Shown piece by piece: positions 6,600 to 16,760 of a stretch of DNA of 38,194 nucleotides. The notes beneath the pieces are model-generated. The model was not told where the DNA came from. It saw only the letters and a list, made by a program, of their open reading frames with translations, and searched no databases. The stretch lies in the NCBI GenBank assembly GCA_041627475.1, contig JBFKQZ010000003.1:1-38194 (forward strand), given 5' to 3'. The stretch comes from JBFGFG01 sp041627475. Lineage in GTDB: Bacteria > Actinomycetota > Nitriliruptoria > Nitriliruptorales > Nitriliruptoraceae. Position 1 is the stretch's first letter. Each line of letters starts with the position of its first letter. The position numbers and the translations under genes were made by a program.

Positions 6600-8423
6600 T
6601 CACACGAGGTCGTCGTCGACCTCCTCGGCGAGCTCCAGCCACGCCTCCTCCGCCTCGGCGAGCTCGGCGACGACCTTGTCGCGGGCGCGCGCCAGCTCGG
6701 CGAGCTGCTCGTGCGCGGTCCCGGCGGCCGCCATCGCCTCGTCGAGCTGGTCGCGCAGGCCCTCGAGCCGCTCGACGCGCGAGGCCGCGCGCCGCAGCTC
6801 ACGGCGGGCCTCCTTGCGGCGGGCGTGGTCGCGCGCGGCGTCCGACGGCCCGGCGCTGCGTGCCGCAGCGCTGCTCGCGACCTGGCCGATGGCCCGTTCG
6901 GCCTCTGCCTCCTCGCGGTACTGCTCCCAGTCGAGGTGCCGGGTGACGCGCCCGTCGGGTCGCACCGCGAGCAGCTCGTCGGTGAGCCGGTCGAGCACGA
7001 ACCGGTCGTGGCTCGCGACGAGGAGCGTCCCGCGGAAGCCGTCGAGGTGGTCCTCGAGGATCGCGAGGGTGTCGAGGTCGAGGTCGTTCGTGGGCTCGTC
7101 GAGCACCAGCACGTTGGGTGCCGCGACGAGCAGGTGCAGCAGTGCGAGGCGACGCCGCTCGCCGCCAGAGAGGTCGCTGACCGCCGAGCGCTGCAGCCGG
7201 GCCGGGAAGCCGAACCGCTCCGCCAGCCGGGACGCCGTCAGCGTCTCGCCGGTGGCCAGCGGGATGCGGTCGCCGACCTCGAGGATCGTGTCGAGCGCCG
7301 ACGTCGAGCTCGGGGGCACCCGTGCCTCCTGTCGGTACACGCCGACCTCGACGGTCGGGCCGTGCTTGATGCTCCCGCCGGTCGGCTCGAGCTCGCCGAG
7401 CAGCAGGCGCAGCAGGGTGGTCTTGCCGGCCCCGTTCGGGCCGACGACCCCGAGTCGCTGGCCCGGGCCGATGGAGTACGAGAAGTCGCGCACCACGTCC
7501 GGCCCGTCCGGGTCGTAGCGGAACGACACGTCCTCGGCGTCGATCACCTGGGACCCGAGGCGACGACGCCCGGTCCCCAGCTGGAGCTGGCCCAGCTGCC
7601 CGGGCGGCGTCGCGGCCTGGAGCTGGCGCGCCTGCTCCTCGCGGAACTTCGGCTTGGTGCCACGTGCCTTCGGCTGCCGCCGCAGCCACTCGATCTCCTT
7701 GCGCAGCAGGTTCGTGCGCCGCTGCTCGGCGCGGTTGCGGCGGCGTTCGCGCTCCTCGCGCGCCTCGAGGAGGACCGAGTAGCCACCCTCGTGCCAGTAC
7801 GCGCCGCCGCCGGCGCTGGGCACGCCCGGACCGTCGGTGCCGGTCGGGTCGAGCCCCTTCGGGTCGAGCTCGAGCAGACGCGTCGTGAGACGCTCGAGCA
7901 TGCGCCGGTCGTGGGTCACCAGCAGGAGGCCGCTCGTGCGCGATCGCAGCTCGTCCTCGAGCCAGTCCACGGTCCAGACGTCGAGGTGGTTGGTCGGCTC
8001 GTCGAGGATGAGCAGGTCCGCCGGCGCGACGAGCACCGTCGCGAGGGCGACGCGGCGCTTCTGGCCGCCGGACATCTCGCTGACCTCGCCGTCCGGGTCG
8101 ATGCCGAGCTTGTCGAGCATCGCCTCGGCCTCGTGCTCGCGCACGTGCGCGTCGGCGCCGTCCAGGACGGCCGCGGTCGCCGTGCCGCGCGGCAGTTCGG
8201 GCTGCTGGGCCAGCATCCGGATCCGCGCCCCCGTGGCGGGCACCACCTCACCGGCGTCGGGCTCGACCTCCCCGGCGAGGATCTTCAGCAGCGTCGACTT
8301 GCCCGACCCGTTGGGACCGACGAGCCCGATGCGGTCCCCGGTCTGCACGCCGAGCGCCACGTCCGTGAACAGGACACGGCCGTCGTAGGACTTCGACAGC
8401 CCGGTGGCGGACAGCACGTGCAC
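6600..8423 (-). CDS. ABC-F family ATPase (Uup/EttA-like ribosome-associated protein)
   Basis: This 607-residue protein has two ABC ATPase domains in one chain and no membrane segment, the ABC-F plan, whose members act on the ribosome E site rather than in transport. Domain 1 has GPNGSGKST, signature MSGGQKRR and Walker B LLILDEPTNHLD. Domain 2 has GPNGAGKTT, signature LSGGERRR and Walker B VLVLDEPTNDLD. The Arg-rich linker between them (EAREERERRRNRAEQRRTNL) fits the interaction arm. The C-terminal ~110 residues form a coiled coil, as in Uup. GTG 8423 with GAGGAGG 5 nt upstream is the start. An upstream 12-bp inverted repeat could act as a leader structure. Housekeeping or antibiotic-protection role cannot be told apart. 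Confidence 0.92.
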   Translation of the reverse strand: MHVLSATGLSKSYDGRVLFTDVALGVQTGDRIGLVGPNGSGKSTLLKILAGEVEPDAGEVVPATGARIRMLAQQPELPRGTATAAVLDGADAHVREHEAEAMLDKLGIDPDGEVSEMSGGQKRRVALATVLVAPADLLILDEPTNHLDVWTVDWLEDELRSRTSGLLLVTHDRRMLERLTTRLLELDPKGLDPTGTDGPGVPSAGGGAYWHEGGYSVLLEAREERERRRNRAEQRRTNLLRKEIEWLRRQPKARGTKPKFREEQARQLQAATPPGQLGQLQLGTGRRRLGSQVIDAEDVSFRYDPDGPDVVRDFSYSIGPGQRLGVVGPNGAGKTTLLRLLLGELEPTGGSIKHGPTVEVGVYRQEARVPPSSTSALDTILEVGDRIPLATGETLTASRLAERFGFPARLQRSAVSDLSGGERRRLALLHLLVAAPNVLVLDEPTNDLDLDTLAILEDHLDGFRGTLLVASHDRFVLDRLTDELLAVRPDGRVTRHLDWEQYREEAEAERAIGQVASSAAARSAGPSDAARDHARRKEARRELRRAASRVERLEGLRDQLDEAMAAAGTAHEQLAELARARDKVVAELAEAEEAWLELAEEVDDDLV

Positions 8424-8474
8424 GGGGACCTCCTCGTGCGGCAGTGGTACCGCACCGACCGTCCACGCAGCGAA

Positions 8475-8520
8475 GGACGGGCCGGGGCGGAGTCCTGCGG
8501 GGGGCAGGCCCGGCCCGTCC
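8475..8520 (-). promoter_or_regulatory. 12-bp inverted repeat with inner stem upstream of ABC-F gene
   Basis: GGACGGGCCGGG (8475-8486) and CCCGGCCCGTCC (8509-8520) are exact complements. The 22-nt loop between them contains a second stem, CCTGC and GCAGG around five G residues. It ends 52 nt before the ABC-F start codon, so if transcription begins above 8520 it forms a large hairpin in that leader. Genes for antibiotic-responsive ABC-F proteins are often controlled by such leader structures. It could equally be a terminator or DNA site. It lies upstream of the rightward promoter, so it would not be in the ATP-grasp transcript. Confidence 0.5.
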
Positions 8521-8542
8521 CTCGTCCGGTGTTCGCGGGCGG

Positions 8543-8564
8543 GCGGTGGACGGATGGCCACCGC
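8543..8564. promoter_or_regulatory. Inverted repeat in the divergent ABC-F/ATP-grasp region
   Basis: GCGGTGG (8543-8549) and CCACCGC (8558-8564) are exact complements around an 8-nt spacer. The centre is about 63 nt upstream of the -10 element of the ATP-grasp gene. It may be an activator site. In GC-rich DNA 7-bp arms can occur by chance. Confidence 0.3.
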
Positions 8565-8616
8565 AGGAGCCGTGATCCGGTCGTCACATTCCCGACACAC
8601 GTCCCCGCGAGGCTCC

Positions 8617-8622
8617 TATGGT
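8617..8622 (+). promoter_or_regulatory. -10 element of the ATP-grasp/alpha-E/transglutaminase operon
   Basis: TATGGT ends 9 nt before ATG 8632 and no ribosome site is present, so the first gene of the operon is probably translated from a leaderless mRNA. Confidence 0.45.
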
Positions 8623-8631
8623 GCAGCGACG

Positions 8632-10107
8632 ATGAGCGACGACCTGTTCCGCGACTACGACCACGCCGGCTTCTACGACGAGGCCTTCGCCAGCGACGGC
8701 CAACTCCGCCCGCACTACCGCGCGCTGGCGGACCGGATGCGGACGCTGACGCCGACCGACCTCACTGAGCGCGAGGCACTGCGCGATGCGATCTTCCGCG
8801 AGCAGGGCATCACGTTCACGGTCTACGACGACGAGAAGGCGCTCGAGCGCACCTTCCCGATGGACCTCATCCCGAGGATCATCCCCGCGGACGAGTGGGC
8901 CGAGCTCGAGGCCGGGCTGATCCAGCGGGTCACGGCGCTGAACCGCTTCCTCGAGGACCTGTACGTCGGTGAACGGGCAGCGATCCACGACGGGATCGTG
9001 CCGCGCTGGCTGCTCGCGACGGCGGAGGGGTTCGTGCGCGAGGCCTTCGGCGTGCCGGTGCCGCACGAGGCCCGGTGCCTGGTCGCCGGGATCGACCTCA
9101 TCCGGGACGCGGACGGCACCCCCCGGGTGCTGGAGGACAACCTGCGCAACCCGAGCGGCATCTCGTACGTGCTGGAGAACCGCGTCGCGATGACGAGGGT
9201 GCTGCCGGTGGCGTTCAACCAGCACCGGGTGCGTCCGGTGGACCACTACGGCTCGCTGCTGCTCGACGCGCTGCGCAACGTGGCACCGCCGGCGGCGGGG
9301 GAGAACCCCTGCGTGGTGGTGCTGACGCCCGGCGTCTTCAACTCGGCCTACTTCGAGCACGCGTTCCTCGCCCGGCAGATGGGCGTCGAGCTCGTGGAGG
9401 GGCGTGACCTCGTCGTCGACGAGCACGTGGTCTACATGCGCACCACGCGGGGACTGGCCCGCGTCGACGTGATCTACCGACGCATCGACGACGACTTCCT
9501 CGACCCGGTCGTCTTCAACCCGGACTCGACGCTCGGCGTGCCCGGCCTCGTCGCGGCTGCCCGGGCGGGCAACGTCACGATCACCAACGCCATGGGCAAC
9601 GGCGTCGCCGACGACAAGGCGGTCTACGCCTTCGTGCCGGACCTCATCCGGTACTACCTCGGCGAGGAACCGATCATCGCCAACGTCGACACCTACCTGC
9701 TGTGGGACGACGACCAGCGGGCGATGGTGCTGGACCGGCTGGGGGAGCTGGTGGTCAAGCCGGTCGCGGGCGCGGGCGGCTACGGGATGCTGATGGGCCC
9801 GACCGCGAGCGACGAGGAGATCGCCGACTTCGCGCGTCAGATCGAGGAGGACCCGCGGGGCTTCATCGCCCAGGAGGTCGTCCAGCTGTCGCGGCAGCCC
9901 ACGTTGGTGGGGGACGAGCTGGTCGGTCGCCACCTCGACCTGCGCCCGTTCGTGATCACCGGCGAGACGATGGAGGTCATCCCGGGCGGGCTGACCCGTG
10001 TGGCGCTGCGCGAGGGCTCGTTGATCGTGAACTCGTCGCAGGGCGGCGGCTCCAAGGACACCTGGGTGCTGGAGGACGACGGTCGCGACAGCGGGGAGGA
10101 GGCCTGA
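8632..10107 (+). CDS. Circularly permuted ATP-grasp protein (DUF404/DUF407)
   Basis: This 491-residue protein is a circularly permuted ATP-grasp type 2 enzyme, a family predicted to join an amino group to a carboxylate using ATP. Recognisable parts are the N-terminal DHAGFYDEAF, the segment VLEDNLRNPSGISYVLENR, the nucleotide-loop region VKPVAGAGGYGMLMGP and the DLRPFVITGE strand near the C-terminus. ATG 8632 is the start; in-frame upstream sequence back to 8404 lies in the regulatory region and looks non-coding. Its TGA overlaps the alpha-E gene (TGATG), so translation is coupled. The same order of ATP-grasp, alpha-E and transglutaminase genes is conserved in mycobacteria (Rv2411c-Rv2409c, from memory) and proteobacteria. 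The true substrate is unknown. Confidence 0.9.
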   Translation: MSDDLFRDYDHAGFYDEAFASDGQLRPHYRALADRMRTLTPTDLTEREALRDAIFREQGITFTVYDDEKALERTFPMDLIPRIIPADEWAELEAGLIQRVTALNRFLEDLYVGERAAIHDGIVPRWLLATAEGFVREAFGVPVPHEARCLVAGIDLIRDADGTPRVLEDNLRNPSGISYVLENRVAMTRVLPVAFNQHRVRPVDHYGSLLLDALRNVAPPAAGENPCVVVLTPGVFNSAYFEHAFLARQMGVELVEGRDLVVDEHVVYMRTTRGLARVDVIYRRIDDDFLDPVVFNPDSTLGVPGLVAAARAGNVTITNAMGNGVADDKAVYAFVPDLIRYYLGEEPIIANVDTYLLWDDDQRAMVLDRLGELVVKPVAGAGGYGMLMGPTASDEEIADFARQIEEDPRGFIAQEVVQLSRQPTLVGDELVGRHLDLRPFVITGETMEVIPGGLTRVALREGSLIVNSSQGGGSKDTWVLEDDGRDSGEEA

Positions 10108-11066
10108 TGCTCGCACGACTCGCGGAGAACCTGTTCTGGGCCGGTCGCTACCTCGAACGCGCCGAGGACACCGCGCGCATGGTCGACGTGACCTACCACA
10201 CGCTGCTGGAGTCACCGCAGGCGGCCGAGGCCGAGGCCTGGGCCGAGCTGCTCGACGTCCTGCACCTCCGCGCGGCCTACGAGGCCGGGCACGACGAGGT
10301 GACGGCCGAGGCGGTCACCCGCTTCCTCGTGCTCGACGAGGACAACCCCGGTTCGATCATGGCGGCGGTCACGCTCGCCCGGGAGAACACGCGCAGCGTG
10401 CGCGAGCTGGTCTCCACCGAACTGTGGGAGGCGGTCAACAGCTTCTACCTCGAGCTGCGCCGTCGTGACCTCGGCGAGGACGTGGCGACCCAGCCCTACG
10501 AGCTCTTCGCGGTCGTGAAGCGCCGGTGCCAGACGGTCACCGGTGTCGCGGTGGAGACCATGCCGCGCGACGACGGCTGGCGTTTCATGACCCTCGGCCG
10601 GATGCTCGAGCGGGCCGAGATGACCAGCCGCCTGCTGGACGTCCGGTTCGGGCAGCTGGTCTCGTTCGCCGCGCCGCTGGCCTTCCACCACTGGGTGGCG
10701 GTCCTCAAGTCGGCCTCCGCGTTCGAGGCGTACCGGAAGGCCTACCGGGCATCGATGGAGCCGGCGAACGTCGTGGAGTTCCTGCTGCTGTCGCCCGACT
10801 TCCCGCGCAGCGTCCGCTACTGCCTCGAGCACGCCGAGCAGCAGCTGGCGCGGCTGGGCGACCCCGAGCGCGTCGGCCCGGCACGTCGTCGCATCGGACG
10901 CGCGTACGCCGAGCTCCAGTACCGCGAGGTCGACGAGCTGCTCGACGACCTCCACCCGTTCCTCGACCGCATCCAGCAGAACGTCTGGCGTGTCGCGGAC
11001 GCCGTCGCGGACGAGTTCTTCCGCCACGCCCCCGACGGTGGTCAGCACTCGCTGACCACGACCTGA
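10107..11066 (+). CDS. Alpha-E domain protein (DUF403)
   Basis: This 319-residue all-helical protein belongs to the alpha-E family. It opens with the family hallmark LARLAENLFWAGRYLERAED, continues with ARENTRSVRELVSTELWEAV and LGRMLERAEMTSRLLDVRFG, and ends in a helical region ELQYREVDELLDDLHPFLDR. In the literature alpha-E proteins are always linked to the permuted ATP-grasp and transglutaminase proteins and are thought to work in one peptide-modification system. No catalytic mechanism is established. ATG 10107 overlaps the TGA of the upstream gene, with GGGGAGGAGG about 3-12 nt upstream. No membrane segment or signal peptide is present. Confidence 0.92.
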   Translation: MLARLAENLFWAGRYLERAEDTARMVDVTYHTLLESPQAAEAEAWAELLDVLHLRAAYEAGHDEVTAEAVTRFLVLDEDNPGSIMAAVTLARENTRSVRELVSTELWEAVNSFYLELRRRDLGEDVATQPYELFAVVKRRCQTVTGVAVETMPRDDGWRFMTLGRMLERAEMTSRLLDVRFGQLVSFAAPLAFHHWVAVLKSASAFEAYRKAYRASMEPANVVEFLLLSPDFPRSVRYCLEHAEQQLARLGDPERVGPARRRIGRAYAELQYREVDELLDDLHPFLDRIQQNVWRVADAVADEFFRHAPDGGQHSLTTT

Positions 11067-11075
11067 GGAGACTGC

Positions 11076-11954
11076 GTGCGCTTCGACATCCGCTACACGA
11101 CGCGGTTCAGCTACGGCGACAAGGTCGTCGAGTCGCAGAACGACCTGCGGGCGTGCCCGGCCGTCGACAGCCGACAGCAGCTGCTGCACTACCGCGTCAC
11201 CACCATCCCGGCCGCGCGCGTCTTCAGCTACGCCGACTACTGGGGGACGCGGGTCGACGCGTTCGGGATCCGGGGGCCGCACGACGCGTTGGAGGTCGTG
11301 GCCGAGGCCACCGTCGAGACCAGCCGACCGGCGATGCTGACGGTCTCGCCGCGGTGGGCCGAGCTCGACGACGCCGGTTACCGCGACGAGCACGTCGAGT
11401 ACCTGCGGCCGTCCCCGCACACGGACTGGGGGCCGACCGTCACCACCGAGGCGGAGCGGGTGCGGGACCTCGTCGGCGACGACGTCGTCAGCGCCGTCCT
11501 GGCGATCAACCGCTTCGTGGGCACGGGCGTCGAGTACGTGCCCGGGGCGACCTACGTCGGCGTGTCCACCGACGAGGTGCTCGAACGGCGCGAGGGCGTC
11601 TGCCAGGACTTCGCCCACCTGTTCATCGCGATGTGTCGCAGTCTGGGCATCGCCGCGCGGTACGTCTCGGGCTACTTCTTCGCCGTCGACGAGCGACGCG
11701 GCGCCACCACCGACCGCGACGAGGTGGAGGTGCAGACCCACGCGTGGGTCGAGGTCGCCGTCCCCGGTGCCGACTGGTGGGCGCTCGACCCGACCAACCA
11801 GCGCGAGGTCGGTGTGCAGCACATCAAGATCGGCCACGGGCGCGACTACGACGACGTCGCGCCGTTGCGGGGCACCTACACCGGTCCGGCCGAGCACGAC
11901 CTCGACGTGCACATCCGGATCCGCCGGCTCGCGCAGGTCCAGCAGCAGCAGTGA
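11076..11954 (+). CDS. Bacterial transglutaminase-like protease
   Basis: This 292-residue protein has the N-terminal beta domain (MRFDIRYTTRFSYGDKVVES) and transglutaminase-like core of the bacterial family. The catalytic triad is intact: Cys176 in REGVCQDFAHLFI, His222 in THAWVEV and Asp238 in WALDPTN. The family contains cysteine peptidases or acyl transferases; in this context it is predicted to cut or cross-link the peptide made or modified by the ATP-grasp partner. The start is GTG 11076 with GAGGAG 5 nt upstream, and the gap to the alpha-E gene is 9 nt, so it is the third gene of the operon. No signal peptide is seen, so it is cytoplasmic. Confidence 0.92.
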   Translation: MRFDIRYTTRFSYGDKVVESQNDLRACPAVDSRQQLLHYRVTTIPAARVFSYADYWGTRVDAFGIRGPHDALEVVAEATVETSRPAMLTVSPRWAELDDAGYRDEHVEYLRPSPHTDWGPTVTTEAERVRDLVGDDVVSAVLAINRFVGTGVEYVPGATYVGVSTDEVLERREGVCQDFAHLFIAMCRSLGIAARYVSGYFFAVDERRGATTDRDEVEVQTHAWVEVAVPGADWWALDPTNQREVGVQHIKIGHGRDYDDVAPLRGTYTGPAEHDLDVHIRIRRLAQVQQQQ

Positions 11955-11992
11955 GCCAGCTGGGCGGGGCGCGCGCCTGACGGCCGGTCGCA

Positions 11993-12009
11993 GTCGATGT
12001 TGCATCGAC
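11993..12009. promoter_or_regulatory. Perfect 7-3-7 palindrome before the iron-enzyme gene
   Basis: GTCGATG and CATCGAC are exact complements around TTG. The site lies 38 nt after the transglutaminase stop and 84 nt before the proposed start of the heme-oxygenase-like gene. Arm length and spacing suit a dimeric repressor. No regulator gene sits next to it, and the motif matches no operator I can name. Confidence 0.5.
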
Positions 12010-12093
12010 ATGCGTACCGGGTGGTGCGCGGGGCAGGTGGTGTGGTGGTGCGCCGGTGCCCGGCGGGCCACCACCGACCCGGAGCAACCGTCC

Positions 12094-13179
12094 GTGCACA
12101 CCCGAACCGCGACCGTCGTCGAGCCGGTCCTGCCCGAACCCAGGGGGACCGTGTCGGCACACGTCCTCGACGTGCTCTCGGGGCGCACCGAACCCGGCGG
12201 CGCCCTGCCACCGGTCGACGGTCGGCCGCTCGGTGACGAGGACACGTCGCTGGCGCTGTACTGCCTCTACGAGCTCACGTACCGCGGGTTCGCCGGTGTG
12301 GACGAGGACCTCGAGTGGAACGGCGGGCTGCTGAAGCTGCGCTCCTGTCTCGAGTGGGAGCTGCTCGAGCGGCTCCGCGAGGAGGTGCCGCGCGAGCAGC
12401 CGGCCGGCCCCGTCCCGGACGTGCTGCGGTCGCTGGTCGACGACGCCGAGGGACGGTCGCTGTCGGGGTGGTGCCGGGAGCACGGTGAGGACCACCACCT
12501 GGTCGAGCAGGCCGTCCAGCGATCGCCCTACCAGCTCAAGGAGGCCGACCCGCACAGCTGGGCGCTGCCGCGGCTGTCGGGCGCTCCCAAGGCTGCCCTG
12601 GCCCAGATCCAGTTCGACGAGTACGGCGAGGGCGTCCAGCGCGACGTGCACGCCGAGCTGTTCGCCCTGCACCTGGAGCGCATGGGGCTCGACCCGACCT
12701 ACGGCGCGTACCTGGGCCACGTCCCCGGCAGCACGCTCGCGACGACGAACCTCGTGTCGCTGTTCGGCCTGCACCGCCGCTGGCGCGGGGCGCTGGTCGG
12801 GCACCTGGCCATGTTCGAGATGGCGAGTGTCCCGGTGATGGCCAACCTCGCCGCGGCACTCCGACGTCTCGGCTACGACGACTGGACGTGCCTGTTCTAC
12901 GACGTCCACGTCGTCGCCGACGCCGAGCACCAGACGGTCGCCGCGGAGGACCTCGCCGGCGGGCTCGTCCGGCAGCAGCCGCACCTCGCGGCGGACGTCG
13001 TGTGGGGCGCCCGCTGCCTCGCCCACCTCGAGGGCCTCGTCACCGCCAAGACGCTCGAGGCGTGGGAGCGTGGCGCGAGCTCGCTGCTCGCGCCGGTGGA
13101 GCAGGCCCCACCGCCGGGGCGGCTGGAGCCCCGCGGGACGGCCGACGACCCGCGTCGGGACCGGTCCCTGCGCCGCTGA
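12094..13179 (+). CDS. Iron-containing heme-oxygenase-like oxidase (HDO family)
   Basis: This 361-residue protein belongs to the heme-oxygenase-like iron enzymes (Haem_oxygenas_2 type). Members bind a dinuclear or mononuclear iron centre and do oxygen-dependent chemistry such as N-oxygenation, decarboxylation or desaturation. Likely ligand residues are in IQFDEYGEG, the following VHAELFALHLERMGL, GHLAMFEMAS and DVHVVADAEH. The region LATTNLVSLFGLHRRWRGAL is also typical. GTG 12094 with GGAG 9 nt upstream is the chosen start; ATG 12010 in the same frame is next to the palindrome and would add 28 residues with no homologous look. The gap after the transglutaminase is 139 bp, so the gene may have its own promoter. 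The substrate is unknown. Confidence 0.85.
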   Translation: MHTRTATVVEPVLPEPRGTVSAHVLDVLSGRTEPGGALPPVDGRPLGDEDTSLALYCLYELTYRGFAGVDEDLEWNGGLLKLRSCLEWELLERLREEVPREQPAGPVPDVLRSLVDDAEGRSLSGWCREHGEDHHLVEQAVQRSPYQLKEADPHSWALPRLSGAPKAALAQIQFDEYGEGVQRDVHAELFALHLERMGLDPTYGAYLGHVPGSTLATTNLVSLFGLHRRWRGALVGHLAMFEMASVPVMANLAAALRRLGYDDWTCLFYDVHVVADAEHQTVAAEDLAGGLVRQQPHLAADVVWGARCLAHLEGLVTAKTLEAWERGASSLLAPVEQAPPPGRLEPRGTADDPRRDRSLRR

Positions 13180-13188
13180 CAGGCGTCG

Positions 13189-13872
13189 TCAGAAGGGCAG
13201 GTCCAGGGCGCGGCAGAGGTAGCGCAGGAACGGGGCCTGCTCCTCGGCCCACCCGACGTACACGTCGACGAAGTCGTCGCTGGTCGCGACCTCCTCGGGG
13301 AACTCCCGGCTGATCACGTACGACGTGCGGCGCAGGTCCTCGATCATCGTGTCGTCAGGGTCGTAGCCACGAGGCGAGGTCTTCAGCTGGTCGCCGCCGA
13401 ACGTCCAGCCCGCCTCCTCGACCTCGTTGCGGACCCGTGACCACGAGCTGCGGTGCTCGACGATCTTGTCGCGGACCTTGTTGAGGGCCTTCGTCGGCGG
13501 CCGGTAGATCCCCCCGCCGACGAAGCAGTTGCCCGGCTCCAGGTGCAGGTAGAGCCCCGGCGCGCTGACACCGCTGCCGCCCATGTCGTGGGAGAACCAG
13601 CAGCCGGCGTTGCGCTTGTAGGGCGTCTTGTCGTCGCTGAACCGCGTGTCGCGGTGGATCTGGAACACCGAGCCGCCCTGGATCCGCGGGATCGCCTGGA
13701 GGTGGGTCGACACGCGCGCGTGGAGCGGTTCCGCGACGGCCTCGACGAACCCGTAGAGCGCCTGCTTGCAGTGCTCCTCGTAGCGGTCGCGGTTGGCGTC
13801 CATCCACGTCTTGGAGTTGTGCACGTCCAGGTCGAAGAGGAACGCGAACGTCTCCTCGGTGATGTGTCCCAT
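13189..13872 (-). CDS. DUF2461 family protein
   Basis: This 227-residue protein matches the DUF2461 (TIGR02453) family by its order of motifs: a Phe-Leu start (ETFAFLFDLDVHNSKTWMDA), then FQIHRDTRFSDDKTPYKRNA, GLYLHLEPGNCFVGGGIYRP and the C-terminal DFVDVYVGWAEEQAPFLRYL. The biochemical role of the family is not established. It is 3 nt downstream of the metallopeptidase gene on the same strand, and its ribosome site GAGG lies in the last codons of that gene, so the two are co-translated. ATG 13872 is the start. It ends 9 nt from the convergent iron-enzyme gene. Confidence 0.88.
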   Translation of the reverse strand: MGHITEETFAFLFDLDVHNSKTWMDANRDRYEEHCKQALYGFVEAVAEPLHARVSTHLQAIPRIQGGSVFQIHRDTRFSDDKTPYKRNAGCWFSHDMGGSGVSAPGLYLHLEPGNCFVGGGIYRPPTKALNKVRDKIVEHRSSWSRVRNEVEEAGWTFGGDQLKTSPRGYDPDDTMIEDLRRTSYVISREFPEEVATSDDFVDVYVGWAEEQAPFLRYLCRALDLPF

Positions 13873-13875
13873 GGT

Positions 13876-14631
13876 CTACCTCGCGTCGAAGTCTGCGGGC
13901 AGGCACGCGGTGAGGCCGCGGCGCACGCCCAGCTCGAAGGCTGCCTGCCGTTCGTCGGGCGTGCCGTGCCCGTCCGGGTCGTCCTGTGGGACCTCGGGCC
14001 CGTCACCGATCGCACGCAGCTCGGCGACCGCCTCGCGGCGCTCGTCCGCGGTCATGCCCGTCGCGGCCCAGGCGCCGGCGAAGCAGTCGGCCTGCAGCTC
14101 GGTCTCGGCGTAGACGGCGCTGGGGTCGACCACGAGCTCGTCGAGCGCGGGGTCGAGCGCCTGGGCGACGTGCCCCCACTCGTGGGCCAGGATGACCTGG
14201 AGCGCGACGTCCGAGCCGCGGAAGGTCGCCGGGTCGAAGGCGACGACCGGCCCCTCACGGCACAGCGCCGCCCACGCGTTGTCGACGAGGTCGCCGTCGG
14301 CCACGACGTCCTCGCCGTCGCAGCGGACGTCGTCGTCCCCGTCGGTCAGGCGGTCCGCGACCGGGGTGAACGGCCGCGGGGCGTGCAGGGGGAACTGCTC
14401 GCCCCACCACGCGTCGAGCTCGGCACCGATCTCGGCCGCGCGGGCCACCGTCGCCGCCACCTCGTCGTCCTCCAGCGGCACGTAGCCGGGGCCCGCGGCC
14501 GGGCCCGACGACCACGCGAACACGATCGCGACGCCGACGGCGAGGGCGACCAGCGCGGCGATCGCGCCGATGGCCACGAGGATCCCGGCGCCGGGCCCGG
14601 AGGGGGCCTCGGTCCGCGGGTCGGGGGACAT
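13876..14631 (-). CDS. Membrane-anchored neutral zinc metallopeptidase (YpfJ-like)
   Basis: This 251-residue protein has an N-terminal Pro/Gly-rich stretch, one membrane segment (GILVAIGAIAALVALAVGVA, residues ~16-38), and an extracytoplasmic domain with the zinc motif HEWGHVAQ and the downstream segment ELQADCFAGAWA that supplies the third ligand. This is the arrangement of the predicted neutral zinc metallopeptidase family (YpfJ/KPN_02809). Its substrate is unknown. The start is ATG 14631 with GAGGG 5-6 nt upstream. It leads a two-gene operon with the DUF2461 gene and is divergent from the second ABC-F gene across 53 bp. Confidence 0.87.
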   Translation of the reverse strand: MSPDPRTEAPSGPGAGILVAIGAIAALVALAVGVAIVFAWSSGPAAGPGYVPLEDDEVAATVARAAEIGAELDAWWGEQFPLHAPRPFTPVADRLTDGDDDVRCDGEDVVADGDLVDNAWAALCREGPVVAFDPATFRGSDVALQVILAHEWGHVAQALDPALDELVVDPSAVYAETELQADCFAGAWAATGMTADERREAVAELRAIGDGPEVPQDDPDGHGTPDERQAAFELGVRRGLTACLPADFDAR

Positions 14632-14669
14632 CGACGCCCTCGCTGTCGATCGGGGTCCTCGACCGAGCG

Positions 14670-14675
14670 TAGGCT
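14670..14675 (+). promoter_or_regulatory. -10 element of leaderless ABC-F gene
   Basis: TAGGCT ends 9 nt before ATG 14685 and there is no ribosome site, the same geometry as at 8617. Confidence 0.45.
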
Positions 14676-14684
14676 GGTGGGCCG

Positions 14685-16733
<2,049 letters not shown>

Positions 16734-16736
<3 letters not shown>

Positions 16737-16760
16737 CCCGATCCCAGCACCCGTGGGTCA
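16734..16760. terminator. Weak dyad between convergent genes
   Basis: TGACCC (16734-16739) and GGGTCA (16755-16760) are complements around a 15-nt loop. The arms include the stop codons of both convergent genes. The stem is short and no T-tract follows, so any terminator role is doubtful. Confidence 0.25.

Noticed and set aside
6456..8768. 770-residue open frame on the plus strand opposite the ABC-F gene
   Set aside because: It is antisense to two intact ABC domains and contains no motifs of its own.
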